Numbered from the stretch's first letter, positions 24,145 to 33,588 are shown. The stretch: DNA of 64,000 nt from a bacterium 1XD21-13 (GCA_009917555.1 QZDX01000005.1:124001-188000), one strand, 5' to 3'. Notes: generated from the sequence alone by a model not told the origin. A program made the numbers and translations.

Positions 24145-26058
24145 ATGAGTGACAACAATTTCAAACCGTTTATTCCGGCGGAGAAGAATCTGCCGGAGTT
24201 TACAGCCACCTCCATCATTCTGGGTATTGTGCTTGCAGTGCTCTTTGGTGGAGCCAACGCGTATCTGGGACTGCGTGTGGGCATGACCGTGTCCGCGTCC
24301 ATCCCGGCGGCTGTGATTTCCATGGGTGTGATCCGGGTGATTCTGCGCAGGGATTCCGTGCTGGAGAACAACATGGTGCAGACCATTGGTTCCGCAGGCG
24401 AATCCGTGGCAGCAGGAGCTATCTTTACCATGCCGGCCCTGTTTCTGTGGGCATCGGAGTGGGGCACACAGGCGCCTTCATTGGTTGAGATCGCCATTAT
24501 CGCCGGCATCGGTGGAGCCCTGGGCGTACTGTTTATGGTGCCTCTTCGAAAGGCTTTGATTGTGCAGGAGCATGGCGTGCTGCCTTACCCGGAGGGACAG
24601 GCATGTGCGGAGGTTCTTCTGGCAGGAGAGGAGGGCGGTGCAAAGGCAGGTATTGTATTCAAGGGCCTTGGCATTGCGGCTTTCTATAAATTTATTGCGG
24701 ACGGCCTGAAGCTGTTCCCCAGTGAGGTTCACTATGAGATTCCGGCCTATGCGGGAGCCGGTGTGGGTATGGATGTGCTTCCGGCCCTCCTGGGTGTGGG
24801 TTATATCTGTGGGACGAAGATTTCCTCCTACCTGTTTGCGGGCGGTATCACAGGCTGGTTTGTGCTGATGCCTTTGATTGTACTGTTTGGCGGCAATTCC
24901 GTGCTGTTTCCTGCGGAGGTGACGGTGGCGGAGCTCTATGCGGAGGGCGGTTCCTTCGCGGTGTGGAGCAACTACATTAAGTACATTGGCGCAGGCGCCG
25001 TGGCAGCAGGCGGTGTCATCAGCCTCATTAAGTCTCTGCCCCTGATTGTGCGGACCTTCAAGGAGGCTATGAAGGGCTACGGCAAGGGCGGTGTAGGCAC
25101 AGGCGAGCGGACGGATAAGGATCTTTCCATGAAGGTGATCTTTCTTGCGGTTGCAGTGCTGGCGATTCTGCTGTGGCTGATTCCGGTAGTTCCGGTGAAC
25201 CTGTTCTGCGCGATTCTGATTGTTATTTTTGGATTTTTCTTTGCTACGGTTTCCTCCCGTATGGTGGGATTGATTGGAAGCAGCAATAACCCCGTGTCCG
25301 GCATGGCCATTGCCACGCTTCTGGTGACTACCATGATTCTGAAAGCCACGGGACAGGTGGGACAGGCCGGCATGACGGCGGCCATTGCCATTGGCTCTGT
25401 GATTTGTATTGTGGCAGCCATTGCAGGTGATACCTCTCAGGATTTGAAGACCGGTTATATCGTGGGGGCAACGCCCTATCGACAGCAGATTGGAGAGCTG
25501 ATCGGCGTGGTTGCATCCTCCATTGCTATCGGTGCGATCTTGTATCTTTTGAGTGCGGCCTGGGGCTATGGCTCTCAGGAGCTTCCGGCTCCTCAGGCAA
25601 CTCTGATGAAGATGATCGTTGAGGGTGTTATGGGCGGCAATCTTCCCTGGAATCTGGTATTTGCAGGGGCCTTTATCGGAATCGTGGTGGAGGTTCTGGG
25701 AATTCCGGTGCTTCCTTTTGCAGTGGGACTTTACCTGCCCATTCATCTGAGCACACCTATGATGCTTGGCGGCGTTGTGCGGTGGATCTTTGAGAAGAAG
25801 AAAAATATGAGCGAGAAGGCGAAGAAGGATATGATTGAAAACGGGGTTCTCTACTGCTCCGGTTTGATTGCAGGAGAGGGACTGGTTGGTATTCTTTTGG
25901 CCATATTTGCTACCATTCCCTTGGCTGGTGAAAGCTTAGGTGATTTCCTGGGAGGTCTCGTTTCCGGTACACCGGTTAACAGCAACCTGGGCGGATTGAT
26001 TTTCTTTGCTCTCTTAACAGCTACCATGTGGTTGGTTACGAAAAGAAAAGAGAACTAA
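24145..26058 (+). CDS. OPT family oligopeptide/metal-chelate transporter
   Basis: A 637-residue polytopic membrane protein of the oligopeptide transporter (OPT) family, which moves peptides or metal-siderophore complexes with protons. The start (FTATSIILGIVLAVLFGGANAYLGL) and the segments TIGSAGESVAAGAIF, LPYPEGQACAEVL and GDTSQDLKTGYIVGA are characteristic of the prokaryotic OPT branch. At least 14 hydrophobic segments are visible. GAAGGAGAGAG precedes the ATG. The stop codon abuts the next start with no gap, indicating tight coupling with the PqqD-like protein. The substrate is unknown. Confidence 0.92.
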   Translation: MSDNNFKPFIPAEKNLPEFTATSIILGIVLAVLFGGANAYLGLRVGMTVSASIPAAVISMGVIRVILRRDSVLENNMVQTIGSAGESVAAGAIFTMPALFLWASEWGTQAPSLVEIAIIAGIGGALGVLFMVPLRKALIVQEHGVLPYPEGQACAEVLLAGEEGGAKAGIVFKGLGIAAFYKFIADGLKLFPSEVHYEIPAYAGAGVGMDVLPALLGVGYICGTKISSYLFAGGITGWFVLMPLIVLFGGNSVLFPAEVTVAELYAEGGSFAVWSNYIKYIGAGAVAAGGVISLIKSLPLIVRTFKEAMKGYGKGGVGTGERTDKDLSMKVIFLAVAVLAILLWLIPVVPVNLFCAILIVIFGFFFATVSSRMVGLIGSSNNPVSGMAIATLLVTTMILKATGQVGQAGMTAAIAIGSVICIVAAIAGDTSQDLKTGYIVGATPYRQQIGELIGVVASSIAIGAILYLLSAAWGYGSQELPAPQATLMKMIVEGVMGGNLPWNLVFAGAFIGIVVEVLGIPVLPFAVGLYLPIHLSTPMMLGGVVRWIFEKKKNMSEKAKKDMIENGVLYCSGLIAGEGLVGILLAIFATIPLAGESLGDFLGGLVSGTPVNSNLGGLIFFALLTATMWLVTKRKEN

Positions 26059-26412
26059 ATGAGCAAAAAGCAGAAAAAGAATTATCTCGACTATGTTCCG
26101 GTGTGCGCGCCGGAGCATAGCTGGGATTTAAATGAGAAGAACCTGGTGGTGATCCATGTGGAGAACAAGGGCTTCTACAACCGGCTGGCCCAGAAGCTTT
26201 TTAAGCGTCCAAGGGTGAGCCACATTAGCTTGGATGAGTATGGAAGCTTTGTGTGGCAGCAGATGGACGGGAAGCGGACCATCTATGAGATCAGCTTTCT
26301 GGTGAAGGAGAAGTATGGGGAGAAGGCGGAGCCTCTCTTGCCCAGGCTTACCAAGTATTTTCAGATATTGTATCAGAATCATTTTATTGGGTATTTACAC
26401 CCCAGGGACTAA
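26059..26412 (+). CDS. PqqD-like small protein, partner of the OPT transporter
   Basis: A 117-residue cytoplasmic protein. The segment VSHISLDEYGSFVWQQMDGKRTIYEI and the following helix ...FLVKEKYGEKAEPLLPRL match the PqqD fold, a peptide-binding winged helix best known for presenting RiPP precursor peptides. No radical-SAM enzyme or precursor peptide lies nearby, so a RiPP role is not supported here. It begins directly after the OPT stop, so it may bind the transporter's peptide cargo or regulate it. Family assignment is fairly good; function is inference. Confidence 0.72.
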   Translation: MSKKQKKNYLDYVPVCAPEHSWDLNEKNLVVIHVENKGFYNRLAQKLFKRPRVSHISLDEYGSFVWQQMDGKRTIYEISFLVKEKYGEKAEPLLPRLTKYFQILYQNHFIGYLHPRD

Positions 26413-26422
26413 TTGGTATAAT
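26394..26422 (+). promoter_or_regulatory. Promoter at the 3' end of the PqqD-like gene
   Basis: TTTACA (26394-26399) and TATAAT (26417-26422) are separated by 17 bases. The element would transcribe the 60-codon gene at 26475. Confidence 0.65.
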
Positions 26423-26474
26423 AGAATTGTCTGATAACTATTTTATGGATCGCTCGGATAAAAGGGGTGATTTT

Positions 26475-26657
26475 ATGGCAGAAGGCGAGATGCTGAAATT
26501 ATCAGTGGAAGAATTTTCAAGGATTCAGCGCTATATGCTGTTTGCTGACCGGGATTCTGATGTATACAAAGCAATGAGGGAAAGATATATTGATTTAAAG
26601 GTCATTCTTATGACGTCGGGTCTGAATCTGGCCGAGATCGACAGGATCAAGGAGTAA
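26475..26657 (+). CDS. Small hypothetical protein (60 aa)
   Basis: I do not recognise this protein. It is a short, charged, mostly helical protein (KLSVEEFSRIQRYMLFADRD...DLKVILMTSGLNLAEIDRIKE) with no membrane segment or cysteines. The ATG at 26475 has AAAGGGG six to nine bases upstream. It has its own consensus-like promoter (26394-26422) and its own terminator (26691-26728), so it forms a monocistronic unit, which supports that it is real. Confidence 0.65.
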   Translation: MAEGEMLKLSVEEFSRIQRYMLFADRDSDVYKAMRERYIDLKVILMTSGLNLAEIDRIKE

Positions 26658-26690
26658 CCTGTAGGAACAATCAGTAAGTGGTATGAGGAA

Positions 26691-26728
26691 AGGGCTGTTG
26701 CATTGTATGGGTGCATCAGCCCTGTTTT
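26691..26728 (+). terminator. Rho-independent terminator after the 60-aa gene
   Basis: AGGGCTG (26691-26697) pairs with CAGCCCT (26717-26723), reinforced by TGCA/TGCA just inside, and GTTTT follows. Confidence 0.7.
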
Positions 26729-26817
26729 CACAGGATAGGCGTCTTGAACCGGTTATTTTGGCAGTATTCGGGGAACTTTGTTTAAAGTCTTAGGTGAATA
26801 GGAATGGGAGAAGTATC

Positions 26818-28005
26818 ATGAAAGCATTTTTGAGAGGACTGTTATGGGGGACAATCGGAACGGTTGTTGTGTTGGGATTGGCCATAGGGGTCTGCTATTT
26901 CAGCGGACTCTTGGACTTTGCAGGCGGGGAGAGAGAGGCTCTTTCCTCCTCCGTACAGTCAACCGGCTTTGCAGTAGTTGGAAGAGAAGCAGAGGGAAGG
27001 GCACAGGAGCAGGAGAAACCGTCAGCGGCGCCCCAGGAGCCCTTGGAGGCAGAGGTATCTCTGGAGCCGAAGGAAGCTAAGGGAGAAGAAATTCGCCTTC
27101 TGTTCGCGGGGGATCTGTATCTGACGGAGCTTTTGCAGGACAAGTACCGGAAAAACGGAATCCAGGCGGCAGCTACCGAAGAGCTTCTTCGGCTGCTTCG
27201 CGGGGCGGACTTGTTTATTCTGAACCAGGAATTTCCCTTTGGAACCACAGGGGAGGCTATGGAGGAGAAGGAATATACCTTTCGAGTGCCGCCGGATCTG
27301 GTCAGCATTCCTGTGGAGCTTGGGGTGGATCTGGTTACTCTGGCCAACAATCATATGCTTGATTTTGGGAGAGATCCCCTCACGGAGACCCTTGCGGCCC
27401 TTGACGGGGCAGGAATCGCCCATGTGGGGGCAGGGGAGGATCTGGAGGCGGCAAAGGCATTGACGACCTTTGAGATACAGGGAAAGACCCTGGGGTTTTT
27501 AGGAGCCAGCCGGGTCATACCGGAGGCGTCCTGGAATGCATCTAAGTACAGCTCCGGTGTATTTACCACCTACGATGCCACACAGCTTGTGGAGGAGATT
27601 CGAAAGGCAAAGGAGAGCTGTGACTTTGTTGCGGTTTTGGTCCACTGGGGCATTGAGCGCAATACACTGCCGGAGGATTACCAGAAGACCCTGGCCAGGC
27701 AGTATATTGATGCAGGGGCGGACGCGGTGATCGGCAGTCATCCCCATGTGCTTCAGGGAATTGAGTATTATGAGGGGAAGCCCATTTTCTACAGCCTGGG
27801 TAACTTCATTTTTAATAACAGCGCTTATGAGAGCATTGTAGTGGAGCTTACCCTTGGGGAGGATGAGACCGGGGTACGGGTGATTCCCTGTGCGAGCAAC
27901 CGGAATCAGATGGGGCTTTTGACGGAGACCCAGGGGTATTATCAGAGGCTGCAGGAGCTGTCCTTTGGAGTGGAGATTCGGGAGGATGGTAGTGTTGTAG
28001 AGTAG
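26818..28005 (+). CDS. CapA/PgsA family metallophosphatase-like protein, membrane anchored
   Basis: A 395-residue protein with an N-terminal membrane anchor (LLWGTIGTVVVLGLAIGVCYF) and an acidic linker, then a CapA domain. CapA motifs are present: LLFAGDLYL, NQEFPFGTTG, TLANNHMLDFG, VLVHWGIE and GSHPHVLQGIEYYEGKPIFYSLGNFIF, which together supply the metal ligands of the calcineurin-like fold. CapA homologues take part in poly-gamma-glutamate capsule synthesis, but the other capsule genes (pgsB, pgsC) are not adjacent, so a capsule role is not shown. The ATG at 26818 has GGGAGA six bases upstream. Confidence 0.87.
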   Translation: MKAFLRGLLWGTIGTVVVLGLAIGVCYFSGLLDFAGGEREALSSSVQSTGFAVVGREAEGRAQEQEKPSAAPQEPLEAEVSLEPKEAKGEEIRLLFAGDLYLTELLQDKYRKNGIQAAATEELLRLLRGADLFILNQEFPFGTTGEAMEEKEYTFRVPPDLVSIPVELGVDLVTLANNHMLDFGRDPLTETLAALDGAGIAHVGAGEDLEAAKALTTFEIQGKTLGFLGASRVIPEASWNASKYSSGVFTTYDATQLVEEIRKAKESCDFVAVLVHWGIERNTLPEDYQKTLARQYIDAGADAVIGSHPHVLQGIEYYEGKPIFYSLGNFIFNNSAYESIVVELTLGEDETGVRVIPCASNRNQMGLLTETQGYYQRLQELSFGVEIREDGSVVE

Positions 28006-28078
28006 GGCCAAGCAGCCTTTGTGCCTGCCGATTATGAGAACAACAGGAAATTTTTAGAAAGTTATATTACAAAAAACA

Positions 28079-28107
28079 TTGTAAAATGATTTCTGCTCAG
28101 GTATAAT
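28079..28107 (+). promoter_or_regulatory. Promoter for the REC-GGDEF / tyrS transcript
   Basis: TTGTAA (28079-28084) and TATAAT (28102-28107) are separated by 17 bases. The expected start near 28114 leaves a leader of about 105 bases and argues against the longer reading frame that begins at 28109. Confidence 0.7.
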
Positions 28108-28219
28108 CTTGGGTATATGCCAAACAAAAGCATCATGTTATGGATCAGTACAAGAGATTTTGTGTACGGGGGCATTGGGAGCAAGGCAGCCGTGCACAGA
28201 GCAAATGAGGGGTAAGGAC

Positions 28220-29173
28220 ATGGAAAAGATATTGATTGTTGATGACAGCGTTACACAGGCAGCCAAGTTAAAAGCGATTCTGGAGGGGGAGTATGAAATT
28301 ACCATAGCCCAGACCGCAATCGAGGGGTTAAGCTTTGCAAGCAGCGGAAAGTTTTCCCTGATCCTTCTGGACGTTGTGATGCCGGAGATGGACGGATTTA
28401 TGCTGCTGAAAAAGCTGCAGGAGGAGATCGTCACTCAGAGTGTTCCCGTTATCTTGATTACAAGCCTTGCAGATATAGAAAATGAGCAGTATGGGTTTAT
28501 GCTGGGAGCCGTTGACTATATCACGAAGCCCTTCCATCCGGTGATTGTAAAGGCGCGGGTGAATACCCATGTGAAGCTGTACCGATACCGGAAGCAGGTG
28601 GAGGAGCAGTCCATGACGGACCAGCTCACGGGAATTGCCAATCGAAGGCAGTATGATCTCTATAGTGTTACAAAATGGCAGGAGGCGTCCCGCCTGCAGG
28701 TTCCATTTTCCATCTTTATGTTTGATATTGATCATTTCAAAGCCTACAATGATACCTATGGACATCCCGCCGGAGATAAGGTGATAGAGGCTGTGGCAAA
28801 GACCATTTCCAATCATCTGCGGCGCACCATGGATTTTGTAGCCCGCTATGGGGGCGAGGAGTTTGTAGCCATTATTCTGGGCGGAACTCCCCAGAATATT
28901 TTCGGGCATATGAAAAAAATCCGAAGAAATATTGAGAAGCTTCAGATTCCCCATGGGGAAAATGTATCCCAGTGGGTTACGGTCAGCATCGGAGGAGTCA
29001 CGGTGATCCCCAAAAGCAGCGATGAATATGGGACCTATTTGAAAATTGCGGATACGATGCTGTACGATGCCAAGCATTTTGGAAGAAATCAGGTGGTGTG
29101 GTACGGCGATGACAGAAAGCAGTGGAAGGAAAAGTATGAAGCATTTATAGAGAAAAATCAAAAAGGAGAATAG
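28220..29173 (+). CDS. Response regulator diguanylate cyclase (REC-GGDEF)
   Basis: A 317-residue PleD/WspR-like cyclase. The receiver ([15 protein letters not shown], phospho-acceptor in [12 protein letters not shown]) is followed by a GGDEF domain with an intact GGEEF motif at 211-215 and an RTMD inhibitory site five residues before it, so it should make c-di-GMP with product feedback. The ATG at 28220 is chosen because GGGGTAAGGA lies upstream and the family begins there. It is followed by tyrS after only four bases, so the two share a transcript. Confidence 0.93.
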   Translation: MEKILIVDDSVTQAAKLKAILEGEYEITIAQTAIEGLSFASSGKFSLILLDVVMPEMDGFMLLKKLQEEIVTQSVPVILITSLADIENEQYGFMLGAVDYITKPFHPVIVKARVNTHVKLYRYRKQVEEQSMTDQLTGIANRRQYDLYSVTKWQEASRLQVPFSIFMFDIDHFKAYNDTYGHPAGDKVIEAVAKTISNHLRRTMDFVARYGGEEFVAIILGGTPQNIFGHMKKIRRNIEKLQIPHGENVSQWVTVSIGGVTVIPKSSDEYGTYLKIADTMLYDAKHFGRNQVVWYGDDRKQWKEKYEAFIEKNQKGE

Positions 29174-29177
29174 ACCA

Positions 29178-30416
29178 ATGTCACAAAATGTATACGATAT
29201 TCTGATGGAGCGCGGCTTCATTGAACAATGCACCCACCCGGAGGAGGTGAGGGAGCTTTTAGGAGGAAAGGAGCCGGTCACCTTTTACATCGGCTTTGAT
29301 GCAACGGCGGACAGTCTGACGGCCGGTCATTTTCTGACTATTATGGCTATGATGCATATGCAGAGAGCAGGCCACAGACCCATTGCCCTCTTAGGCGGCG
29401 GCACTACCATGGTAGGCGATCCCTCCGGCAAATCCGATATGCGCAAGGTTATGACCAAGGAAACCATTGAGCATAATGCGGAGTGCTTTCGCAGGCAGCT
29501 TTCCCAGTTTCTGGATTTTGAAAATGACAAGGCCATTCTTGCCAACAATGCGGACTGGCTATTGAATCTTAACTATGTGGATTTTCTGCGGGAGGTAGGC
29601 GCTCATTTCTCCGTAAACCGGATGTTGACGGCTGAGTGCTACAAGCAGCGGATGGAGAAGGGACTCACCTTCTTTGAGTTCAACTATATGGTGATGCAGT
29701 CCTATGATTTCCTGAAGCTGAATCAGCTGTATGGCTGTCAGATGCAGCTTGGCGGCAACGATCAGTGGTCCAACATCATCGGCGGTGTGGAGCTTATCCG
29801 CAGAAAGGAGAACAAGTCGGCCTACGGTCTCACCTTCAAGCTTCTCACTACCAGTGAGGGTATTAAGATGGGCAAGACCATGAAGGGTGCCGTGTGGCTC
29901 AACCCGGAGAAGACCTCTCCCTACGAGTTCTACCAGTACTGGAGGAATATCGAGGATGTGAAGGTGGAGGAGTGTCTGGGACTTCTGACCTTCCTGCCTA
30001 TGGATGAGGTGCGCCGCTTAGGAGCCCTGGAGGGAGCGGAGATTAACCACGCCAAGGAGGTTCTGGCCTACGAGATCACCAAGATTGTCCACGGTGAGAA
30101 GGAAGCAAAAAAGGCCCAGGATGCGGCCAAGGCTCTCTTCGTAAACGGCGGCAAGACGGACGATATGCCCACCACCGTTTATCCCAGGGCGGAGCTGGAG
30201 GCCGGCAAGGATATTCTTTCCCTGCTGGTGGAGACCAAGCTTGCACCCACCCGTTCCGAGGCCCGTCGTCTGGTGCAGCAGGGCGGCGTCACCGTGAATG
30301 ATGAGAAGGTGACGGATGTTTACAAGAGCTTTACGGCTGCAGGGCTGGATGGGGATGGAGCTTTGATTATTCGGAAGGGGAAGAAGGTTTATCATAAGAT
30401 AGTACAGGAATCATAG
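29178..30416 (+). CDS. tyrS: Tyrosyl-tRNA synthetase
   Basis: TyrRS charges tRNA-Tyr in the cytoplasm. The 412-residue enzyme has the class I Rossmann core: [17 protein letters not shown] (HIGH-equivalent), [27 protein letters not shown], and [12 protein letters not shown] as the KMSKS loop, then an S4 RNA-binding domain ([17 protein letters not shown]). AAAAGGAGAA precedes the ATG. No T-box leader was seen; it is transcribed behind a diguanylate cyclase gene, which is unusual for this enzyme. It looks complete. Confidence 0.96.
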   Translation: MSQNVYDILMERGFIEQCTHPEEVRELLGGKEPVTFYIGFDATADSLTAGHFLTIMAMMHMQRAGHRPIALLGGGTTMVGDPSGKSDMRKVMTKETIEHNAECFRRQLSQFLDFENDKAILANNADWLLNLNYVDFLREVGAHFSVNRMLTAECYKQRMEKGLTFFEFNYMVMQSYDFLKLNQLYGCQMQLGGNDQWSNIIGGVELIRRKENKSAYGLTFKLLTTSEGIKMGKTMKGAVWLNPEKTSPYEFYQYWRNIEDVKVEECLGLLTFLPMDEVRRLGALEGAEINHAKEVLAYEITKIVHGEKEAKKAQDAAKALFVNGGKTDDMPTTVYPRAELEAGKDILSLLVETKLAPTRSEARRLVQQGGVTVNDEKVTDVYKSFTAAGLDGDGALIIRKGKKVYHKIVQES

Positions 30417-30426
30417 GAAATAGGAG

Positions 30427-30464
30427 GGGCGCCGCAAAAGTCAGCTGTCTTCTTGCGGAGTCCC
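30427..30464 (+). terminator. Possible terminator after tyrS
   Basis: GGG with CCGCAA (30427-30437) pairs with TTGCGG and CCC (30453-30464). Only a weak T-rich tail follows (TTATCTTT), so termination is uncertain. Confidence 0.4.
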
Positions 30465-30483
30465 TTATCTTTGCGCGGAAGGT

Positions 30484-31485
30484 ATGAGGTTTATGGAAAA
30501 GAAGTTGACGATCCGTGATATTGCAGAGCTGTCAGGGGTTGCAAAGAGTACGGTCTCCCGTTATTTAAATGGAGGATGCGTACGGGAGGAGACAGGGCGG
30601 AAGATAAAAAAGGTGATAGAAGCCTATCACTATGAGCCCAATGTATTTGCCCGGCTCAGCGCAAAAAACAGCCGGATTATCGGGCTGATTGTTCCGGGCT
30701 TTGATTCCATTGTAACGCCGGGATTGGTGGAAGTGATTGTGGCATATTTGAAGCGGTATGATTACACGCCTTTGATTATGCATACGGGAAATGATTTGGC
30801 AGAGGAGATCAAAAGTATTGAGCGGCTGACCGGTATGAATGTTGACGGGATCATGGTATTGGCCTCCAGTGTTACCAAAAGCCACGAAGCGGCGGTGGAG
30901 AAGGCAAATATACCGGTACTGTTTTTGGGACAGAGGTATTGCCAGGGAACCTCTGTTATCAATGATGATTACCATGCCGGATTGGAGCTTGGGCGCTATC
31001 TGGGCGCAAAGGGCGCTTCCCATGTGGCCGGTCTCTGGGTGAGCGAGCAGGATCTGGCAGTGGGAAGGGAGCGGAAACGGGGAGTACAGGACGGACTGAA
31101 GGAGTTTGGCATCGAAGAAATGGAGATTTTAGAAACCAGCTTTTTTTATCAGGATGCGGTAAAAACGGCAGAAAGTCTTTTTGCGCGGGAGGTATGGCCG
31201 GATACGGTGGTTTGTGCTACGGATCGTATTGCGGAGGGTGTGTACAAGGTGCTGTATCAGAAGAAGGCAAGGATACCGGAGGATGTCTCCGTGACAGGAT
31301 TTGGGGATTATGAGACAAGTGAATTGCTTCGGCCGCCTCTTACCACGATTCGGCTGGATTTGGAAAACTGGGGCGAAATCAGTGCGGAGATCATGCTTCA
31401 AATGGTTCAGGGAAAGCCTGTAAGCAAGCTTCAGATCAATTCCTTTGCATTGATTGAAAGGGACAGTGTGGCGAAACGAAGGTAG
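30484..31485 (+). CDS. scrR: LacI-family repressor of the sucrose genes
   Basis: A 333-residue regulator. The N-terminal LacI helix-turn-helix is clear (TIRDIAELSGVAKSTVSRYLN), with the hinge helix ANVFARLSAKNS following. The periplasmic-binding-like core follows (IIGLIVPGFDSIVTPG, then SVTGFGDYETSELLRPPLTTIRL at the C-terminus). It lies directly before the sucrose PTS and hydrolase genes, and two perfect GGAACCGGTTCC palindromes flank their promoter; these are the likely operators. Fructose or sucrose-6-phosphate would be the expected inducer. A start at the in-frame ATG 30493 is equally possible. Confidence 0.9.
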   Translation: MRFMEKKLTIRDIAELSGVAKSTVSRYLNGGCVREETGRKIKKVIEAYHYEPNVFARLSAKNSRIIGLIVPGFDSIVTPGLVEVIVAYLKRYDYTPLIMHTGNDLAEEIKSIERLTGMNVDGIMVLASSVTKSHEAAVEKANIPVLFLGQRYCQGTSVINDDYHAGLELGRYLGAKGASHVAGLWVSEQDLAVGRERKRGVQDGLKEFGIEEMEILETSFFYQDAVKTAESLFAREVWPDTVVCATDRIAEGVYKVLYQKKARIPEDVSVTGFGDYETSELLRPPLTTIRLDLENWGEISAEIMLQMVQGKPVSKLQINSFALIERDSVAKRR

Positions 31486-31530
31486 AAGGTTGTTTTTTGT
31501 GTTTGCTGGGCAGTTGTTTGCACTTTATTT

Positions 31531-31542
31531 GGAACCGGTTCC
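31531..31542. promoter_or_regulatory. Upstream ScrR operator
   Basis: GGAACCGGTTCC is a perfect 12-base palindrome with the central CG typical of LacI-family operators. It lies 29 bases before the -35 box, and its centre is 81 bases from that of the second copy, a spacing that suits looping. Confidence 0.8.
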
Positions 31543-31570
31543 TGAAATTATAATTTTTCAGCCGAAGATA

Positions 31571-31599
31571 TTGACAAAGTAACATTATAAATATATAAT
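31571..31599 (+). promoter_or_regulatory. Consensus promoter of the sucrose operon
   Basis: TTGACA (31571-31576) and TATAAT (31594-31599) are exact consensus boxes with a 17-base spacer, giving a strong promoter that needs tight repression. Confidence 0.9.
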
Positions 31600-31611
31600 T
31601 AAATTCGAAAT

Positions 31612-31623
31612 GGAACCGGTTCC
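31612..31623. promoter_or_regulatory. Downstream ScrR operator
   Basis: The second perfect GGAACCGGTTCC lies about 12 bases after the -10 box, over the early transcribed region, where a bound repressor would block RNA polymerase. Confidence 0.8.
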
Positions 31624-31665
31624 AAATAAGCGGATTTGCGAAACGAGAAACAGGAGGAAAGGGTA

Positions 31666-33588
31666 ATGGGAAAGAGAGAGGAATATCTGGAGATTTCAAA
31701 AGAAATCACACAACTTGTAGGCGGTATGGAAAATATTCAGGGAACTGCGCATTGCGCCACACGTCTGAGAATCGTACTTAAAGACGACAGTCTGGCAAAT
31801 CTGAAGAAGCTGGAAGATGTCGACAAGGTAAAGGGCGCTTTTATCGCAGGAAATCAATTGCAGTTGATCTTTGGAGCCGGCCTTGTAAATGATGTGTATG
31901 CGGTATTTGCCGAATATACCCATACGGAAAATATGTCTCTGGGCGACCTGAAGGAGCAGAGTGCAAAAAAGCAGAATCCGCTGCAGGCTGTGATCAAAGC
32001 CTTGTCTGATGTATTTATCGGAATTATGCCTGCAATTTTGGCAGCGGCGCTTCTTATGGGGCTTACCGGGGTTCTGGGTAATCTGGAGATCGTAAAGAAC
32101 AATGAATCCTTATACGCCCTCAACAAATTGACCAGCCTGGCTTCTACAGGAATTTTTGCCATCCTGCCTATGGCCGTGTGCTATTCCGCCGTAAAGCGGT
32201 TTGGCGGAAATCCGGTACTTGGCATGGTAGTAGGAGCGATTATGCTGGATGGTTCTCTGGCAAATGCGTATTCCGTAGGATCCGGAACAGTGACGCCGGA
32301 GGTTCTTCATCTCTTTGGGCTGAATGTGGCTCTGGTTGGCTTTCAGGGCGGCATCATTATCGCTTTGATGATGGGCTTTGTGGTAGCTAAATTGGATCAG
32401 TTTTTTAATAAGAAAGTACCGGATGCCGTCAAACTTTTGGTAGCGCCTATGCTGACCGTATTTCTCTCCACGGTTCTTCTGTTTACCTGCGTAGGGCCAG
32501 TGGGCAGGATTCTTTCCAATGGTATTACCGGAGGGCTGGTATGGGCAACCGAGCATTTGGGCGTCTTTGGATATGCGCTGTTTGGAGGAATTCAGCAGAT
32601 TATCGTAATCACGGGTCTGCATCACATTATCGGCGCTGTGGAGGCACAGCTCATTGCGACAACGGGCCTTAACTTTATCAATCCCCTGATGTCTGTGGCT
32701 CTCATGGGACAGGGTGGTGCTGTGCTTGGCTATTTGGTACTGAACTGGAAAAGCGTAAAGGCCAGAGAGCTTTGTATTCCAAGCTTTTGCTCAACCCTGT
32801 TTGGAATCAGTGAGCCGGCTATTTTCGGTGTAAACCTGCGGTATCGTTATCCGCTGGCCGGAGGCTGTATCGGCGGAGCCATAGCCGGAGCTTATGTGTA
32901 TTTTGCCAATTTAACGGCCCTGGGCTTTGGAACAACAGCCCTGCCGGGTATTGCGATTGTGAATCCGGAGCATAACGGATATGTGAACTATATTGTGGCA
33001 CATGTGATTGCCCTGACAGGCGGTTTTCTTTTCGCAGTGCTTCTGGGTAAGGTAACAGGGAGAAGGCAGGCAGAGGAAAGTGTACAGGAAACGGATACGG
33101 TGCAGGAAGAGGAACGGGAGCAGGAGCCTTTTACCGGAAGCATTGAGCTGTCGGCGCCGGCAGTGGGTCGGGTGTGTCCGGTAACAGAATCCTCTGATCC
33201 TACCTTTTCTCAGAAGGTAATGGGGGATGGTATCGTGGTTTTCCCGGAAAAGGGGGAGGTAAAAGCGCCCTGTGACGCAACGGTAGCCTTTACTTATCCG
33301 GGCGGTCACGCCCTGGGTCTTGAGCTGGCTGACGGCTCTTCGATTTTACTTCACTGCGGAATTGATACGGTGAATCTGAATGGAAAAGGCTTTACCGTAC
33401 TGGTGAAGGAAGGACAGAAGGTAGCCGGGGGAGAGATTTTGCTTCGATTTGATAAAAAATTTATAGAAGACAGCGGGTATTCCAGTGAGCTTTTGATGAT
33501 TGTTTCAGAGGTGGCGGAAGGCCGGACCTTAAAAATGGCGGATGAAAGCGCCCTGGCAGACAATCAGATTGTGGCTGTGTTGTCATAA
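31666..33588 (+). CDS. scrA: Sucrose-type PTS permease, EIIBCA fusion
   Basis: A 640-residue membrane permease that imports and phosphorylates sucrose. Order: EIIB (NIQGTAHCATRLRI, phospho-Cys), EIIC with about ten helices (GLHHIIGAVEAQLIATTG, FGISEPAIFGVNLRYRYP), an acidic linker, and EIIA (LHCGIDTVNLNGKGF, phospho-His). The fused EIIA removes the need for a separate enzyme. The ATG at 31666 has CAGGAGGAAAGG upstream. The next gene encodes a GH32 hydrolase, which supports sucrose or a related fructoside as substrate. Confidence 0.92.
   Translation: MGKREEYLEISKEITQLVGGMENIQGTAHCATRLRIVLKDDSLANLKKLEDVDKVKGAFIAGNQLQLIFGAGLVNDVYAVFAEYTHTENMSLGDLKEQSAKKQNPLQAVIKALSDVFIGIMPAILAAALLMGLTGVLGNLEIVKNNESLYALNKLTSLASTGIFAILPMAVCYSAVKRFGGNPVLGMVVGAIMLDGSLANAYSVGSGTVTPEVLHLFGLNVALVGFQGGIIIALMMGFVVAKLDQFFNKKVPDAVKLLVAPMLTVFLSTVLLFTCVGPVGRILSNGITGGLVWATEHLGVFGYALFGGIQQIIVITGLHHIIGAVEAQLIATTGLNFINPLMSVALMGQGGAVLGYLVLNWKSVKARELCIPSFCSTLFGISEPAIFGVNLRYRYPLAGGCIGGAIAGAYVYFANLTALGFGTTALPGIAIVNPEHNGYVNYIVAHVIALTGGFLFAVLLGKVTGRRQAEESVQETDTVQEEEREQEPFTGSIELSAPAVGRVCPVTESSDPTFSQKVMGDGIVVFPEKGEVKAPCDATVAFTYPGGHALGLELADGSSILLHCGIDTVNLNGKGFTVLVKEGQKVAGGEILLRFDKKFIEDSGYSSELLMIVSEVAEGRTLKMADESALADNQIVAVLS

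Noticed and set aside
24478-25746. Long minus-strand open frame (422 codons) opposite the OPT transporter
   Set aside because: Its product is rich in His, Asn and Gln with no domain, typical of the complement of a membrane protein gene.
26059-26412. RiPP biosynthesis locus based on the PqqD-like protein
   Set aside because: No radical-SAM enzyme, precursor peptide or protease lies nearby.
28108-28219. T-box or c-di-GMP riboswitch before the REC-GGDEF/tyrS transcript
   Set aside because: No T-box sequence, no GEMM-type core and no terminator-antiterminator pair were recognised.
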